This document shows, in pieces, positions 32,838-41,895 of a DNA stretch of 44,765 nucleotides (position 1 is its first letter; each line of letters begins with the position of its first letter). The position numbers were made by a program, and so were the translations under genes. The notes beneath the pieces are model-generated. The model was not told the DNA's origin. It did no database searches and saw only the letters and a program-made list of their open reading frames with translations. The stretch is from Paracoccaceae bacterium (lineage in GTDB: Bacteria > Pseudomonadota > Alphaproteobacteria > Rhodobacterales > Rhodobacteraceae). The DNA is taken from contig JANSXY010000028.1 of NCBI GenBank assembly GCA_024742695.1, forward strand, positions 1-44,765, read 5' to 3'.

Positions 32838-33965
32838 ATGCGCACCCGCGCCGCCGTCGCCACCGCCGCCGGAAAACCGCTGGAGATCATGGAGGTGAAC
32901 CTCGACGGCCCGAAGGCCGGCGAGGTTCTGGTCGAGATCAAGGCGACCGGTATCTGCCATACCGACGAATTCACCCTGTCGGGCGCGGACCCGGAGGGCC
33001 TGTTTCCCGCGATCCTCGGCCACGAGGGCGCGGGCGTGGTGGTCGAGGTCGGCGCCGGCGTGACCAGCGTGAAACCCGGCGACCACGTGATCCCGCTTTA
33101 CACGCCGGAATGCCGGGCCTGCCCGTCCTGCCTGAGCCAGAAGACCAACCTGTGCACCGCGATCCGGTCGACCCAGGGCCAGGGCGTGATGCCCGACGGC
33201 AGCTCGCGCTTTTCCACGCTCGATGGCGATCCGATCCTGCACTACATGGGCTGTTCGACGTTCTCGAACTTCACCGTGCTGCCGGAAATCGCGGTGGCGA
33301 AGATCCGCGAAGACGCGCCGTTCGACAAGGTCTGCTACATCGGCTGCGGCGTGACCACCGGCATCGGCGCGGTGATCAACACCGCCAAGGTCGAGATCGG
33401 CGCGAAGGCGGTGGTCTTCGGGCTCGGCGGGATCGGGCTGAACGTGATCCAGGGGCTGCGGCTGGCGGGCGCGGACATGATCATCGGCGTCGACATCAAC
33501 CCCGCCAAGAAGCCGATGGCCGAGAAATTCGGGATGACGCATTTCGTCAATCCGAAGGAGTGCGACAACGTCGTGGCCGAGATCGTCAACATGACGAAAA
33601 CACCCTTCGACCAGATCGGCGGGGCGGATTATTCGTTCGATTGCACCGGCAACGTGAAGGTGATGCGCGACGCGCTGGAATGCACCCATCGCGGCTGGGG
33701 CCAGTCGATCATCATCGGCGTCGCGCCGGCGGGGGCCGAGATCGCGACGCGGCCGTTCCAGCTGGTCACCGGCCGGGTCTGGAAGGGCACCGCCTTCGGC
33801 GGCGCGCGCGGCCGCACCGACGTGCCGAAGATCGTGGAGTGGTACATGGAGGGCAAGATCGAGATCGACCCGATGATCACCCACACCCTGACGCTGGACA
33901 ACATCAACGAGGGCTTCGACCTGATGCACCGGGGCGAGTCGATCCGTTCGGTCGTGGTCTACTGA
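32838..33965 (+). CDS. adhC: S-(hydroxymethyl)glutathione dehydrogenase / class III alcohol dehydrogenase
   Basis: The start is ATG 32838 after a GGGAGGA site; the longer frame to 32760 lacks family similarity. The product is 375 residues. Catalytic zinc ligands are in [12 protein letters not shown] and GHEGAG; the structural zinc is held by [18 protein letters not shown] binds at [12 protein letters not shown], with [15 protein letters not shown] after it. It oxidises the glutathione adduct of formaldehyde to S-formylglutathione and can also reduce S-nitrosoglutathione. In related bacteria an S-formylglutathione hydrolase gene often lies nearby; here a NYN-LOTUS gene follows after one base. 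Confidence 0.96.
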   Translation: MRTRAAVATAAGKPLEIMEVNLDGPKAGEVLVEIKATGICHTDEFTLSGADPEGLFPAILGHEGAGVVVEVGAGVTSVKPGDHVIPLYTPECRACPSCLSQKTNLCTAIRSTQGQGVMPDGSSRFSTLDGDPILHYMGCSTFSNFTVLPEIAVAKIREDAPFDKVCYIGCGVTTGIGAVINTAKVEIGAKAVVFGLGGIGLNVIQGLRLAGADMIIGVDINPAKKPMAEKFGMTHFVNPKECDNVVAEIVNMTKTPFDQIGGADYSFDCTGNVKVMRDALECTHRGWGQSIIIGVAPAGAEIATRPFQLVTGRVWKGTAFGGARGRTDVPKIVEWYMEGKIEIDPMITHTLTLDNINEGFDLMHRGESIRSVVVY

Positions 33966-33966
33966 G

Positions 33967-34698
33967 GTGGCGCGCGCCGGCGTTCCGCTGCTCGCCGTCC
34001 TGATCGACGCCGACAACACCTCCGCCGCCTGGGCTGACGCGATCTTCGAAGAGATCGCGTCGCTCGGCGAGGCCTCGGTGCGGCGGATCTACGGCGATTT
34101 CACCAACCCGCACCTGAAGGGCTGGCAGGCCAAGCTCGCCCATCTGGCGCTGGTGCCCTACCACTCGCCGGCGAACACGGTGGGCAAGAACTCGTCCGAT
34201 ATCGCGCTGGTGATCGACGCGATGGACATCCTCCATTCGGGCCGGTTCGACGGCTTCGTGCTGATTTCGTCGGACAGCGATTTCACCCGGCTCGCCAGCC
34301 GGATCCGCGAACAGGGGCTGGATGTCTTCGGGATCGGCCAGCAGAAGACGCCCGAGGCGTTCCGCAAGGCCTGCAAGCGGTTCATCTATGTCGAGAACCT
34401 GATGGCCGAGGCCGACGGGCCGGAACCGGCCAGCAAGCCGCGATCGGGCGAGGCCAAGCCGAAGAAGGAATCGCCGAAATCCGCGATCCCGCTGGTCATC
34501 GCCGCGATGCGCGCGATCGGCGGCGACGAGGACTGGTATTCGCTGGGCCAGATCGGCCAGTACATCACCCAGGCCAATCCCGATTTCGACCCGCGCACCT
34601 ACGGCAGCGCGAAACTGTCGGACCTGATCGCAAAGACCGGGCGGTTCGAGGTCAAGCCCGGACCGAACAACAGCCTCGTGGTGCGCGATCTCGCCTGA
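33967..34698 (+). CDS. NYN domain ribonuclease-like protein with C-terminal OST-HTH/LOTUS domain
   Basis: The product is 243 residues from GTG 33967, one base after the adhC stop; no earlier usable ATG exists, so coupling to adhC is likely. The NYN (PIN-like) domain covers about 5-145: LLAVLIDADNTSA, then VGKNSSDIALVIDAMDIL and ISSDSDFTRLASRIREQG, which together provide the conserved acidic metal-binding residues. A Lys/Pro/Glu-rich linker (about 150-178) leads to an OST-HTH/LOTUS domain (about 180-240, ending NNSLVVRDLA). The LOTUS domain should bind RNA and guide cleavage by the NYN domain. The target RNA is unknown. Confidence 0.88.
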   Translation: MARAGVPLLAVLIDADNTSAAWADAIFEEIASLGEASVRRIYGDFTNPHLKGWQAKLAHLALVPYHSPANTVGKNSSDIALVIDAMDILHSGRFDGFVLISSDSDFTRLASRIREQGLDVFGIGQQKTPEAFRKACKRFIYVENLMAEADGPEPASKPRSGEAKPKKESPKSAIPLVIAAMRAIGGDEDWYSLGQIGQYITQANPDFDPRTYGSAKLSDLIAKTGRFEVKPGPNNSLVVRDLA

Positions 34699-34750
34699 CC
34701 CTGCCGACGCGTCGGGTTGCCGCCTTGCAGTCGCTCGGGCGAGGGGATAG

Positions 34751-34767
34751 CTTGGAATCGTTCTAAA
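34751..34767. promoter_or_regulatory. Irr-type iron control element (ICE box) of mbfA
   Basis: CTTGGAA-TCG-TTCTAAA is a 7-3-7 imperfect palindrome that differs from the consensus TTTAGAA-N3-TTCTAAA at two positions in the left half. It lies 18 bases before the mbfA ATG. MbfA genes are known Irr targets in alphaproteobacteria, so repression under low iron is expected. Confidence 0.65.
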
Positions 34768-34784
34768 GAATTGGAGGGCCTTCC

Positions 34785-35762
34785 ATGATCCCCGGCTTCG
34801 GCGGGCGACGCCGCTTTTCCGATCTCAGCGAGCAGGAAATCCTCGCGCTCGCGATCTCCTCCGAAGAAGACGACGCGCGCATCTACCGGCTTTACGCCGA
34901 GAAGCTGCGCGGCGAGTTCCCGGCCTCGGCCAAGGTCTTCGACGGCATGGCGGAAGAGGAAGACGGCCACCGCCAGCGCCTGATCGAGCTGCACCGCAGC
35001 CGGTTCGGCGAGGTCATCCCGCTGATCCGGCGCGAACATGTCGCGGGCTACTACGCGCGGCGGCCGGTCTGGCTGGTCGAGAACCTCGGCATCGAACGGA
35101 TCCGCGAGGAAGCCGCGGCGATGGAAACGGAGGCGGAGACCTTCTATCGCAAGGCCGCGCAGCGTACCTCGGACGCGGCCACCCGAAAGCTGCTGGGCGA
35201 TCTCGCCGCCGCCGAGGCCGGGCACGAGGCCAAGGCCGGGAAACTGGCCGAGAAACATCTCGACGAGGATGCCCGCGAGTCGGAGGAACGCGCCTCGAAG
35301 CGGCAGTTCGTGCTGACCTGGGTGCAGCCGGGGCTGGCCGGGCTGATGGATGGCTCGGTCTCCACCCTCGCGCCGATCTTCGCCACCGCCTTCGCCACGC
35401 AGGACACCCACACCACCTTCCTCGTCGGTCTCGCCGCCTCGATCGGCGCGGGCATCTCGATGGGCTTCACCGAGGCCGCCTCGGACGATGGCGAGTTGTC
35501 GGGGCGCGGCTCGCCGATGAAGCGCGGCTTCGCCTCGGGCATCATGACGGCGGTGGGCGGGCTCGGCCACGCCCTGCCCTACCTGATCCCCGATTTCTGG
35601 ACCGCGACGACGATTGCCATCGCCGTGGTTTTCGTCGAGCTTTGGGCGATCGTGTGGATCCAGAACCGGTTCATGGAAACGCCGTTCCTGCGCGCCACCT
35701 TCCAGGTCGTCCTGGGCGGCGCGCTGGTGTTCGCGGCAGGGGCGCTGATCGGCGGCGGATAG
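34785..35762 (+). CDS. mbfA: Membrane-bound ferritin-like iron exporter MbfA (rubrerythrin-VIT1/CCC1 fusion)
   Basis: The product is 325 residues. Residues 1 to about 165 are a ferritin-like/rubrerythrin diiron domain with ExxH-type motifs (SSEEDDARIYRLYAEKL, EEEDGHRQRLIELH, METEAETFYRKAA, AAEAGHEAK). Residues from about 180 are a VIT1/CCC1 transporter: WVQPGLAGLMDGSVSTLAP, SMGFTEAASDDGEL and the final helices. The protein senses or oxidises iron at the cytosolic domain and exports it through the membrane part, protecting against iron and peroxide stress. An ICE box precedes the gene. Confidence 0.95.
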   Translation: MIPGFGGRRRFSDLSEQEILALAISSEEDDARIYRLYAEKLRGEFPASAKVFDGMAEEEDGHRQRLIELHRSRFGEVIPLIRREHVAGYYARRPVWLVENLGIERIREEAAAMETEAETFYRKAAQRTSDAATRKLLGDLAAAEAGHEAKAGKLAEKHLDEDARESEERASKRQFVLTWVQPGLAGLMDGSVSTLAPIFATAFATQDTHTTFLVGLAASIGAGISMGFTEAASDDGELSGRGSPMKRGFASGIMTAVGGLGHALPYLIPDFWTATTIAIAVVFVELWAIVWIQNRFMETPFLRATFQVVLGGALVFAAGALIGGG

Positions 35763-35773
35763 GGAGGCAAGCG

Positions 35774-36466
35774 GTGTACAGAAGCGGCGAGATCGAGTAC
35801 CGGGCGCTGCCCCTGCCCGACCGGGTGCAGGTGCCGCCGGAGCAGTCCCGCGCACAGGCCGAGGCATTTCGCGACCGCATGGCCAGGCGCCACTCGGTGC
35901 GCGATTTCGCACCCGATCCGGTGCCCGAGGCCGTGATCGCCGCCTGCATCGCCACGGCGGGCGGCGCTCCGTCGGGCGCCAACCACCAGCCCTGGCATTT
36001 CGCCGCCATCGCCGATCCGGCGATGAAGGCCCGGATTCGCGAAGCGGCGGAAGAGGAAGAACGCGCCTTCTACTCGGGCGGCGCCGGCGACGAATGGCTG
36101 GCCGCGCTGGAACCGATCGGCACCGGGGCGGAGAAACCGCACCTGGAAATCGCCCCCTGGCTGATCGTCGTCTTCGCCCAGCGCTACGGGATCACGCAGG
36201 ACGGCGCGCGCTACAAGAACTACTACGTGCCCGAAAGCGTGGGGATCGCCACCGGCTTCCTGATCGCGGCGATCCATCACGCCGGGCTGGTCTGCCTGAC
36301 CCACACCCCGAACCCGATGAAGTTCCTCGGCCCGCTCTGCGGCCGGCCCGAGCACGAGAAACCGGTGATGATCCTGCCGGTGGGCTACCCGGCGGCGGAC
36401 GCGACGGTGCCGGCGGCGGCGAAGATGAAGAAGCCGCTGGACGAGATCATGACGGTGTTTCGCTAG
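35774..36466 (+). CDS. Iodotyrosine deiodinase-like nitroreductase family flavoprotein
   Basis: The product is 230 residues from GTG 35774, with GGGAGG six bases before it and 11 bases after the mbfA stop. It has the FMN-binding nitroreductase fold: RRHSVRDFAPDPVP, the substrate/FMN motif TAGGAPSGANHQPWHF, and GRPEHEKPVMILPVGYP. Along its length it follows the vertebrate iodotyrosine deiodinase pattern (EEEERAFY, W, EKPHL, ATVP, KPLDEIM), and the Glu and Lys that hold the halotyrosine zwitterion appear to be kept. Reductive dehalogenation of halotyrosine-like compounds is a reasonable guess; other quinone or nitro substrates cannot be excluded. Confidence 0.85.
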   Translation: MYRSGEIEYRALPLPDRVQVPPEQSRAQAEAFRDRMARRHSVRDFAPDPVPEAVIAACIATAGGAPSGANHQPWHFAAIADPAMKARIREAAEEEERAFYSGGAGDEWLAALEPIGTGAEKPHLEIAPWLIVVFAQRYGITQDGARYKNYYVPESVGIATGFLIAAIHHAGLVCLTHTPNPMKFLGPLCGRPEHEKPVMILPVGYPAADATVPAAAKMKKPLDEIMTVFR

Positions 36467-37563
36467 GCGCGGCCCGGTCCGTCGCCCGAAACCCGGTGGG
36501 CGAACAGCCGCACCACCGTCACCGCGATCAGGATGCGCGCGACGTGGTGGGCGGTGACATAGACCACGCTCATCTGGAGGCTGAGCGCGATCAGGCTCAT
36601 CTCGGCCAGGCCGCCCGGCGCGAAGGCGAGGAAGACGGCCGCCACCGGTTCGCCCACCACCGGGCCAAGCAGCACGGCGACGCCCAGCGCCACCGCCACG
36701 GAAATCGCCACGTTCAGCCCGGCATAGCGCAGCGCGTGCAACACCCGCCCCGGCGGCATGCCCGCGAAGCGCACGCCCAGCCCGGTGCCGATGACCACCT
36801 GCGTCACGGCCAGCAGCCATTCCGGCGGCACGGTCTCGGTCACCCCGACGAGGTGAACGAGACCCGAGACGATGATCGGCCCCGAGATCCAGCCCGCCGG
36901 CATCCGCAGCTTCACCCCGGCCCAGGCGCCGACCACCGCGCAGGCGATCAGGATCGCCACGTCGGCCGGGCCCAGCGGCACCTCGGCCCCGGTCATCTTG
37001 ACCCCGCCGGCGGAGCCCACCGCGTGGCCGGTGAGCAGCGTGAAGGCCAGCGGCACCAGCACGATCGTCAGGATAAGCCGCAGGAATTGCAGCATGGTCA
37101 GCATCTGCGGATCGGCCCCGGCCTCTTCGCCCATCTGGACCGCCTCGATCAACCCGCCCGGCGCGGCGCCGAAGAACAGCGTCTTGCGGTCGATGTCCGA
37201 CAGCGCCGCGAGCGCGCGGTAGCCCAGGTAGTGCATCAGCGGGATCGCCGCGCACAGCGCCAGAAGCGAGGGCCACCAGTGCCTTGCTTCCTCGATGATC
37301 TCCGGGCGAAAGGCGCCGCCGATGGACACCCCGATCACCGGGATGAAAAGTTGCCGCACCTTCTGCGGAAACTGCGGCAGGTGGCCAAGCGGCCGCACCC
37401 CGGCCACCGCCAGCGCCGCCACCGCGATGAGCGAGCCCAGCAGCATCGGCAAGGGCAGGTGCAACCAGCCCGCCACGATCCCGCCCGCCCAGCCCGCCAG
37501 AACCGAAAGGGCGACGGTCGGCAAATGGATGCCGGAAAGATCGGGGCGAAGCGAAAGGCGCAT
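36463..37563 (-). CDS. AbrB family transporter (putative ammonia monooxygenase regulator type membrane protein)
   Basis: The product is 366 residues with about ten hydrophobic helices in two AbrB repeats. Each repeat has a similar core: LFFGAAPGGLIEAVQMGEEAG in the first and AFAPGGLAEMSLIALSLQM in the second, both with the AxAPGG motif of the family. The old annotation 'ammonia monooxygenase' for this family is not supported; it is a transporter-like inner membrane protein of unknown substrate. Its stop overlaps the flavoprotein stop by two bases (convergent). Confidence 0.88.
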   Translation of the reverse strand: MRLSLRPDLSGIHLPTVALSVLAGWAGGIVAGWLHLPLPMLLGSLIAVAALAVAGVRPLGHLPQFPQKVRQLFIPVIGVSIGGAFRPEIIEEARHWWPSLLALCAAIPLMHYLGYRALAALSDIDRKTLFFGAAPGGLIEAVQMGEEAGADPQMLTMLQFLRLILTIVLVPLAFTLLTGHAVGSAGGVKMTGAEVPLGPADVAILIACAVVGAWAGVKLRMPAGWISGPIIVSGLVHLVGVTETVPPEWLLAVTQVVIGTGLGVRFAGMPPGRVLHALRYAGLNVAISVAVALGVAVLLGPVVGEPVAAVFLAFAPGGLAEMSLIALSLQMSVVYVTAHHVARILIAVTVVRLFAHRVSGDGPGRA

Positions 37564-37663
37564 TCTGGGACAAGGAAACCGCGCCGGAATGACGCGAGCG
37601 ACACAGTGTCACCGCCTCCGGACGAGGGCAAGGGCAAGGGCATGGTCACGGGTGGCGACGGGC

Positions 37664-37873
37664 CTACCAGTGCGGCGGGCGCTCGTCCCCCAGCACGATG
37701 CCGCCGCCGAGATCGGCCTCGCGCCCCGCCTCGCGCTCCATCAACAGCGCGACGCGGCGTTCGAGCCGGTCGATCGTCTCGGCCTGACGGGCCACGACCG
37801 TGGACAGGTCGTCGACGCTGCGCAGAAGTTCCGCGATCCGTTCTTCCGCCGCGATGATCCGAGCCTCTTCCAT
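37664..37873 (-). CDS. slyX: SlyX family protein
   Basis: The start is ATG 37873 inside a longer frame. The product is 69 residues: a coiled coil ([20 protein letters not shown] and heptads after it) and the ending DERPPHW, close to the PPHY ending of SlyX. Function is unknown in general. It lies upstream of the AbrB-type gene on the same strand and divergent from hisS. Confidence 0.85.
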   Translation of the reverse strand: MEEARIIAAEERIAELLRSVDDLSTVVARQAETIDRLERRVALLMEREAGREADLGGGIVLGDERPPHW

Positions 37874-38013
37874 CCCGCCCCCGTTCGTTTGCCTCCGTCC
37901 AGCGATACACGCCGCCCGATGCACCTCGCAAGCCGTCCCGCCGCGCTTGCCGCCCCCGCCCCCTTCGGCTAAGGACGCCCGCGACGCTTGCAAGGGCCAC
38001 GGGACGCGGGAAC

Positions 38014-39501
38014 ATGGCGAAGGACAAGGGGGCGAGACGGCCGCGCGCGGAAGCGCCGAAGGGGTTTCGCGACTATTTCGGCGCGGAGGTGACCGAGCGG
38101 GCCGAGATGCTGCGCGCGATCACCGAGGTCTATCACCGCTACGGTTTCGACCCGCTGGAAACCTCCGCCGTGGAAACCGTCGAGGCGCTGGGAAAATACC
38201 TGCCCGATGTCGACCGGCCGAATGCCGGCGTCTTCGCCTGGCAGGAGGAGGATGGCGACTGGCTGGCGCTGCGCTACGACCTGACCGCGCCGCTGGCCCG
38301 CGTCGCGGCGCAATACCGCAACGACCTGGCGATGCCCTACCGGCGCTACGCGATGGGCCCGGTCTGGCGCAACGAGAAGCCGGGGCCGGGGCGGTTTCGC
38401 CAGTTCTACCAATGCGATGCGGATACGGTGGGCGCGGGCAGCGTGGCGGCGGATGCCGAAATCTGCGCGATGCTCGCCGACGCGCTGGAGGCGGTGGGCA
38501 TCCCGAGGGGCGACTACCTGGTGCGGGTCAACAATCGCAAGGTTCTCAACGGGGTGATGGAGGTCGCCGGGGTGCTGGACCCGGCCGATCCCGAAAAATT
38601 CGCCGAGGAACGCGGCATCGTGATGCGCGCGATCGACAAGCTCGACCGGTTGGGCGAGGACGGGGTGCGCGCGCTTCTGGGCAAGGGCCGGATGGACGAG
38701 TCGGGCGATTTCACCGACGGCGCGGGCCTGTCGGGCGATCAGGCCGACATCGTCATGGGTTTCATGGCCGCCAAGCGCGGCTATGGCGCGGCGACGGTCG
38801 CGCGGCTTCACGATCTGACGTCGGGCTCGGACACCGGGCGCGCGGGCGTCGAGGACCTGGAGACCATCGCCGCGCTGCTGGACGCGCAGGGCTACGCCGC
38901 CGACCGGGTGGAGATCGACCCCTCCGTCGTCCGGGGCCTCGGCTACTACACCGGCCCGGTCTTCGAGGCGGAGCTGACCTTCGAGATCCTCGACGAGAAG
39001 GGCCGCAAGCGGCAGTTCGGATCGGTCGCGGGCGGCGGGCGCTACGACGACCTGGTGAAGCGCTTCACCGGGCAGGCGGTGCCGGCGACCGGCGTGTCGA
39101 TCGGCGTCGACCGGCTTCTGGCCGCGCTGCGCGAAAAGGGCCGGATCGGCGGCCGCGTCGCCGGCCCCGTCGTCGTCACCGTGATGGACCGCGACCGGAT
39201 GGCCGACTACCAGGCGATGGCCGGCGCGCTGCGCCGCGCCGGTATCCGCGCCGAGGTCTACCTGGGCAACCCGAAGAACTTCGGCAACCAGCTTAAATAC
39301 GCCGACAAGCGGCAAAGCCCGGTCGCCGTGATCCAGGGCTCGGACGAGCACGCGCGCGGCGTCGTGGTGCTGAAGGACCTGGTCCTTGGCGCGAAGATCG
39401 CCGAAAGCGCGACGCTTGAGGAATGGAAGGATCGGCCCGCGCAGGTCGAGGTGCCGGGCGACGACCTGGTCGGGGCCGTGCGCCGGATGCTCGCGGAATG
39501 A
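38014..39501 (+). CDS. hisS: Histidyl-tRNA synthetase
   Basis: The product is 495 residues, the long alphaproteobacterial form. Class II motif 2 is [20 protein letters not shown], the histidine signatures are [11 protein letters not shown] and [12 protein letters not shown], and the C-terminal anticodon-binding domain starts near [12 protein letters not shown]. It charges tRNA-His. The HisZ gene, which derives from this enzyme, follows after 37 bases. Confidence 0.97.
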   Translation: MAKDKGARRPRAEAPKGFRDYFGAEVTERAEMLRAITEVYHRYGFDPLETSAVETVEALGKYLPDVDRPNAGVFAWQEEDGDWLALRYDLTAPLARVAAQYRNDLAMPYRRYAMGPVWRNEKPGPGRFRQFYQCDADTVGAGSVAADAEICAMLADALEAVGIPRGDYLVRVNNRKVLNGVMEVAGVLDPADPEKFAEERGIVMRAIDKLDRLGEDGVRALLGKGRMDESGDFTDGAGLSGDQADIVMGFMAAKRGYGAATVARLHDLTSGSDTGRAGVEDLETIAALLDAQGYAADRVEIDPSVVRGLGYYTGPVFEAELTFEILDEKGRKRQFGSVAGGGRYDDLVKRFTGQAVPATGVSIGVDRLLAALREKGRIGGRVAGPVVVTVMDRDRMADYQAMAGALRRAGIRAEVYLGNPKNFGNQLKYADKRQSPVAVIQGSDEHARGVVVLKDLVLGAKIAESATLEEWKDRPAQVEVPGDDLVGAVRRMLAE

Positions 39502-39538
39502 ACGGGCCGGCCCGCCAAGACGGCGCCGGGCGGGCGCG

Positions 39539-40636
39539 ATGACCGGCAAGGCGCGGGCACGGGCCGAGGGCGCGACGATCCTCGCGGCCTTCGAAGCCGC
39601 CGGCGCGCAGCCGGTCGAGGCCGACATCCTGCAACCGGCGGACACGCTGCTGGACCTTTACGGCGAGGATATCCGCGCCCGCGCCTATGTCACCGCCGAC
39701 CCGCTCAGGGGCGAGTTGATGCTGCGGCCGGATTTCACCGTGCCGGTGGTGCAGATGCACATGGCCGACGGGGCGGAGCCGGCGCGCTACTGCTACCTGG
39801 GCGAGGTGTTCCGCAAGCAGGAGCATCGCGGCGCGCGGGCGGCGGAATACCTTCAGGTGGGCTACGAGGTCTTCGACCGGGTTGACCCGGTCGCGGCGGA
39901 TGCCGAGGTCTTCGCGCTGTTCGCGCGGCTGCTCGCGCCGCTGGGCCTGACGCCGGCGACCGGCGACATCGGCATCCTGCTGGCCGCGGTGCGCGGGCTG
40001 TCGACGACCGGGCGGCGCAAGGCCGCACTTCTGCGCCATGTCTGGCGGCCGAAGCGGTTCAAGGCGCTACTCGACCGGTTCGGCGGCCGGGTGCCGGTGC
40101 CGGAAAGCCGCGCGGCGCTGCTGGCCGGGCTTGCGGCCGGCACCCGGCCCGATCCCGGCGCCCCGTTGATCGGCCTGCGTACCGAGGCGGAAATCGACGC
40201 CCGGCTCGCCGCGCTGGCCGAGGATGCGGCGGCGCCGCCGGTCTCGGCCGAAGAGGTTGGGCTGCTCGACGACATCCTCGATCTCGCCGCCCCGGCGCCC
40301 GCCGCATTGGCGCATCTGCGCGACCTGGCCCGCGCCCTGCCCGCCATCGCGCCGGCGGTGGAGCGGCTTGCCGCGCGGCTTGACGCACTCGACGCGCGCG
40401 GGATCGGCGTCGACACCCTCGCCTTCGAGGCCAGCCACGGCCGCACCACGCTGGAATACTACGACGGCTTCGTCTTTTCCTTCCACGCCGACCGGCCCGG
40501 CCTGCCCCCCGTCGCCTCCGGCGGGCGCTACGACGCGCTGACGGCTGTGCTGGGCCAGGGCCGGTCGATCCCCGCCGTGGGCGGCGTGATCCGCCCCGGC
40601 CTGGTGGCCGATCTCGGGGGGCTGGGGCCATGCTGA
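39539..40636 (+). CDS. hisZ: ATP phosphoribosyltransferase regulatory subunit
   Basis: The start is ATG 39539; the ATG at 39498 that overlaps the hisS stop is in another frame. The product is 365 residues with a histidyl-tRNA-synthetase-like core: LRPDFTVPVVQMHM, YLGEVFRKQEHRGARAAEY and SGGRYDAL, but no anticodon-binding domain. HisZ has lost charging activity and makes the short HisG allosterically controllable by histidine. It overlaps hisG by seven bases. Confidence 0.95.
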   Translation: MTGKARARAEGATILAAFEAAGAQPVEADILQPADTLLDLYGEDIRARAYVTADPLRGELMLRPDFTVPVVQMHMADGAEPARYCYLGEVFRKQEHRGARAAEYLQVGYEVFDRVDPVAADAEVFALFARLLAPLGLTPATGDIGILLAAVRGLSTTGRRKAALLRHVWRPKRFKALLDRFGGRVPVPESRAALLAGLAAGTRPDPGAPLIGLRTEAEIDARLAALAEDAAAPPVSAEEVGLLDDILDLAAPAPAALAHLRDLARALPAIAPAVERLAARLDALDARGIGVDTLAFEASHGRTTLEYYDGFVFSFHADRPGLPPVASGGRYDALTAVLGQGRSIPAVGGVIRPGLVADLGGLGPC

Positions 40637-41337
40637 AGCTGGGCGTCCCGTCGAAGGGCCGGCTGATGGAACAGTGTTTCGGCTGGTTCGCGGAGCGCGG
40701 CGTGACGCTGCGGCGCACCGGGGCGGAACGGGAATATGCCGGCGCGGTCGAGGGGATCGCGGGGGTCGGGCTGGTGCTGCTGTCGGCCGCGGAAATCCCC
40801 CGCGAACTGGCGGCGGGCCGCATCCACCTGGGCGTGACCGGCACCGACCTGGTGCGCGACACGCTGGCCGACTGGCGCGACCAGGTCGCGGAACTGGCGG
40901 CGCTGGGCTTCGGCCATGCCGATCTGGTGATCGCGGTGCCGGCGGCCTGGGTCGATGTCGACACGCTGGACGATCTCGACGCGGCGGCGGCGGCGTTCCG
41001 GCGCGCGCACGGCTTCCGCCTGAGGATCGCCACGAAGTATCACCGGCTGGTGCGCGAATTCCTGCGCGAGCACGGCGTGGCGGACTACCAGCTGGTCGAC
41101 AGCCAGGGCGCGACCGAGGGCACGGTGAAGAACCTGACCGCCGAGGCGGTGGCCGATATCACCTCGTCCGGCGAGACGCTGCGCGCCAACCACCTCAAGG
41201 TGCTGGCCGACGGGCTGGTGCTGCAAAGCCAGGCGCAGCTTTACCTGTCGCGCGCCGCCGATCTGGGCGCCGGCGACCGCGCGGCATTGGCGGATCTGGC
41301 CGGGCGGCTGGGCGTGGCACTGCCGGACGGGATGTGA
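40630..41337 (+). CDS. hisG: ATP phosphoribosyltransferase, short form
   Basis: The product is 235 residues, so it lacks the C-terminal regulatory domain and needs HisZ. It starts LKLGVPSKGRL and has VTGTDLVRD, the LVDSQGATEGTVKN loop in the pyrophosphate/PRPP region and ITSSGETLRANHLKVL. It catalyses the first step of histidine synthesis. The arrangement hisS-hisZ-hisG joins tRNA charging and histidine supply. Confidence 0.97.
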   Translation: MLKLGVPSKGRLMEQCFGWFAERGVTLRRTGAEREYAGAVEGIAGVGLVLLSAAEIPRELAAGRIHLGVTGTDLVRDTLADWRDQVAELAALGFGHADLVIAVPAAWVDVDTLDDLDAAAAAFRRAHGFRLRIATKYHRLVREFLREHGVADYQLVDSQGATEGTVKNLTAEAVADITSSGETLRANHLKVLADGLVLQSQAQLYLSRAADLGAGDRAALADLAGRLGVALPDGM

Positions 41338-41347
41338 CGGGCGGTGC

Positions 41348-41770
41348 CTAGCGCAGCCCGATCTCGGCCAGCGCCGCGGCCAGGTCGCGCGGCAGGTGGC
41401 CCTCGGCCTCCCGCCCCGGCTTCAGGTCCGGCGGCGCGGCCTCGGGCGCGAGGTAGCGCCAGCCCTGGAACGGGCGTTTCGGCATCGGTTCGGTCCGCAC
41501 GATCTGCGCATCGAGCATGATCGCGCAGCGGGTGATCCCGTCGGCGCCCAGCCGTTCCTCAAGCCCGACGATCCGCTGGCGGCACAGCACCAGCCCCTTG
41601 ACGACCCAGTAGAGCGAGCCGCCCGCCAGCACCTCGGCCTCGCGGCGCGGCCACATCCGGGTGACGTGGCAGGGCGTGCCCGCGCCGAACCGCTGCGCCT
41701 GCCAGCCGGCCAGATCCTCGACCGACTCGGCGCCGACGCACAGTTTCAAGAGATTGACGAATCCGGCCAT
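41348..41770 (-). CDS. DUF1489 family protein
   Basis: The start is ATG 41770 (MAGFVNLLKLCVGAESVEDL), with GGTGGGGG upstream. The product is 140 residues and shows the family pattern: CHVTRMWPRREAEVLAGGSLYWVVKG, QRIVGLEE and FQGWRYL. This family is restricted largely to alphaproteobacteria and has no assigned function. It is convergent with hisG (10-base gap) and divergent from nrdJ. Confidence 0.9.
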   Translation of the reverse strand: MAGFVNLLKLCVGAESVEDLAGWQAQRFGAGTPCHVTRMWPRREAEVLAGGSLYWVVKGLVLCRQRIVGLEERLGADGITRCAIMLDAQIVRTEPMPKRPFQGWRYLAPEAAPPDLKPGREAEGHLPRDLAAALAEIGLR

Positions 41771-41831
41771 GAAAACCCCCACCGGTTGGGCATGATAGGC
41801 GCCCCACCCCCGAGATCAAGTTGCCGCGACG

Positions 41832-41860
41832 TTGACCGGACGGTCCCGCGGCCCTATCCT
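41832..41860 (+). promoter_or_regulatory. Probable sigma70 promoter of nrdJ
   Basis: TTGACC (41832-41837) and TATCCT (41855-41860) are exactly 17 bases apart. Transcription would start near 41867, which rules out the in-frame start at 41860 and leaves a leader of about 29 bases with GAGGA before ATG 41896. No cobalamin riboswitch fits into this short leader. Confidence 0.65.
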
Positions 41861-41895
41861 TGTCGTTCCGCCGCCAGCACCGCCGAGGACGTCCG

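Noticed and set aside
36094-37857. 587-codon plus-strand frame
   Set aside because: It runs antisense to the AbrB-type and slyX genes and out of frame through the flavoprotein gene; no family similarity.
39498-39541. ATG overlapping the hisS stop as the hisZ start
   Set aside because: It is in a different frame from HisZ; the first in-frame ATG is 39539.
41783-41895. Cobalamin riboswitch before nrdJ
   Set aside because: The predicted leader is only about 29 bases and no B12-box-like sequence is seen.
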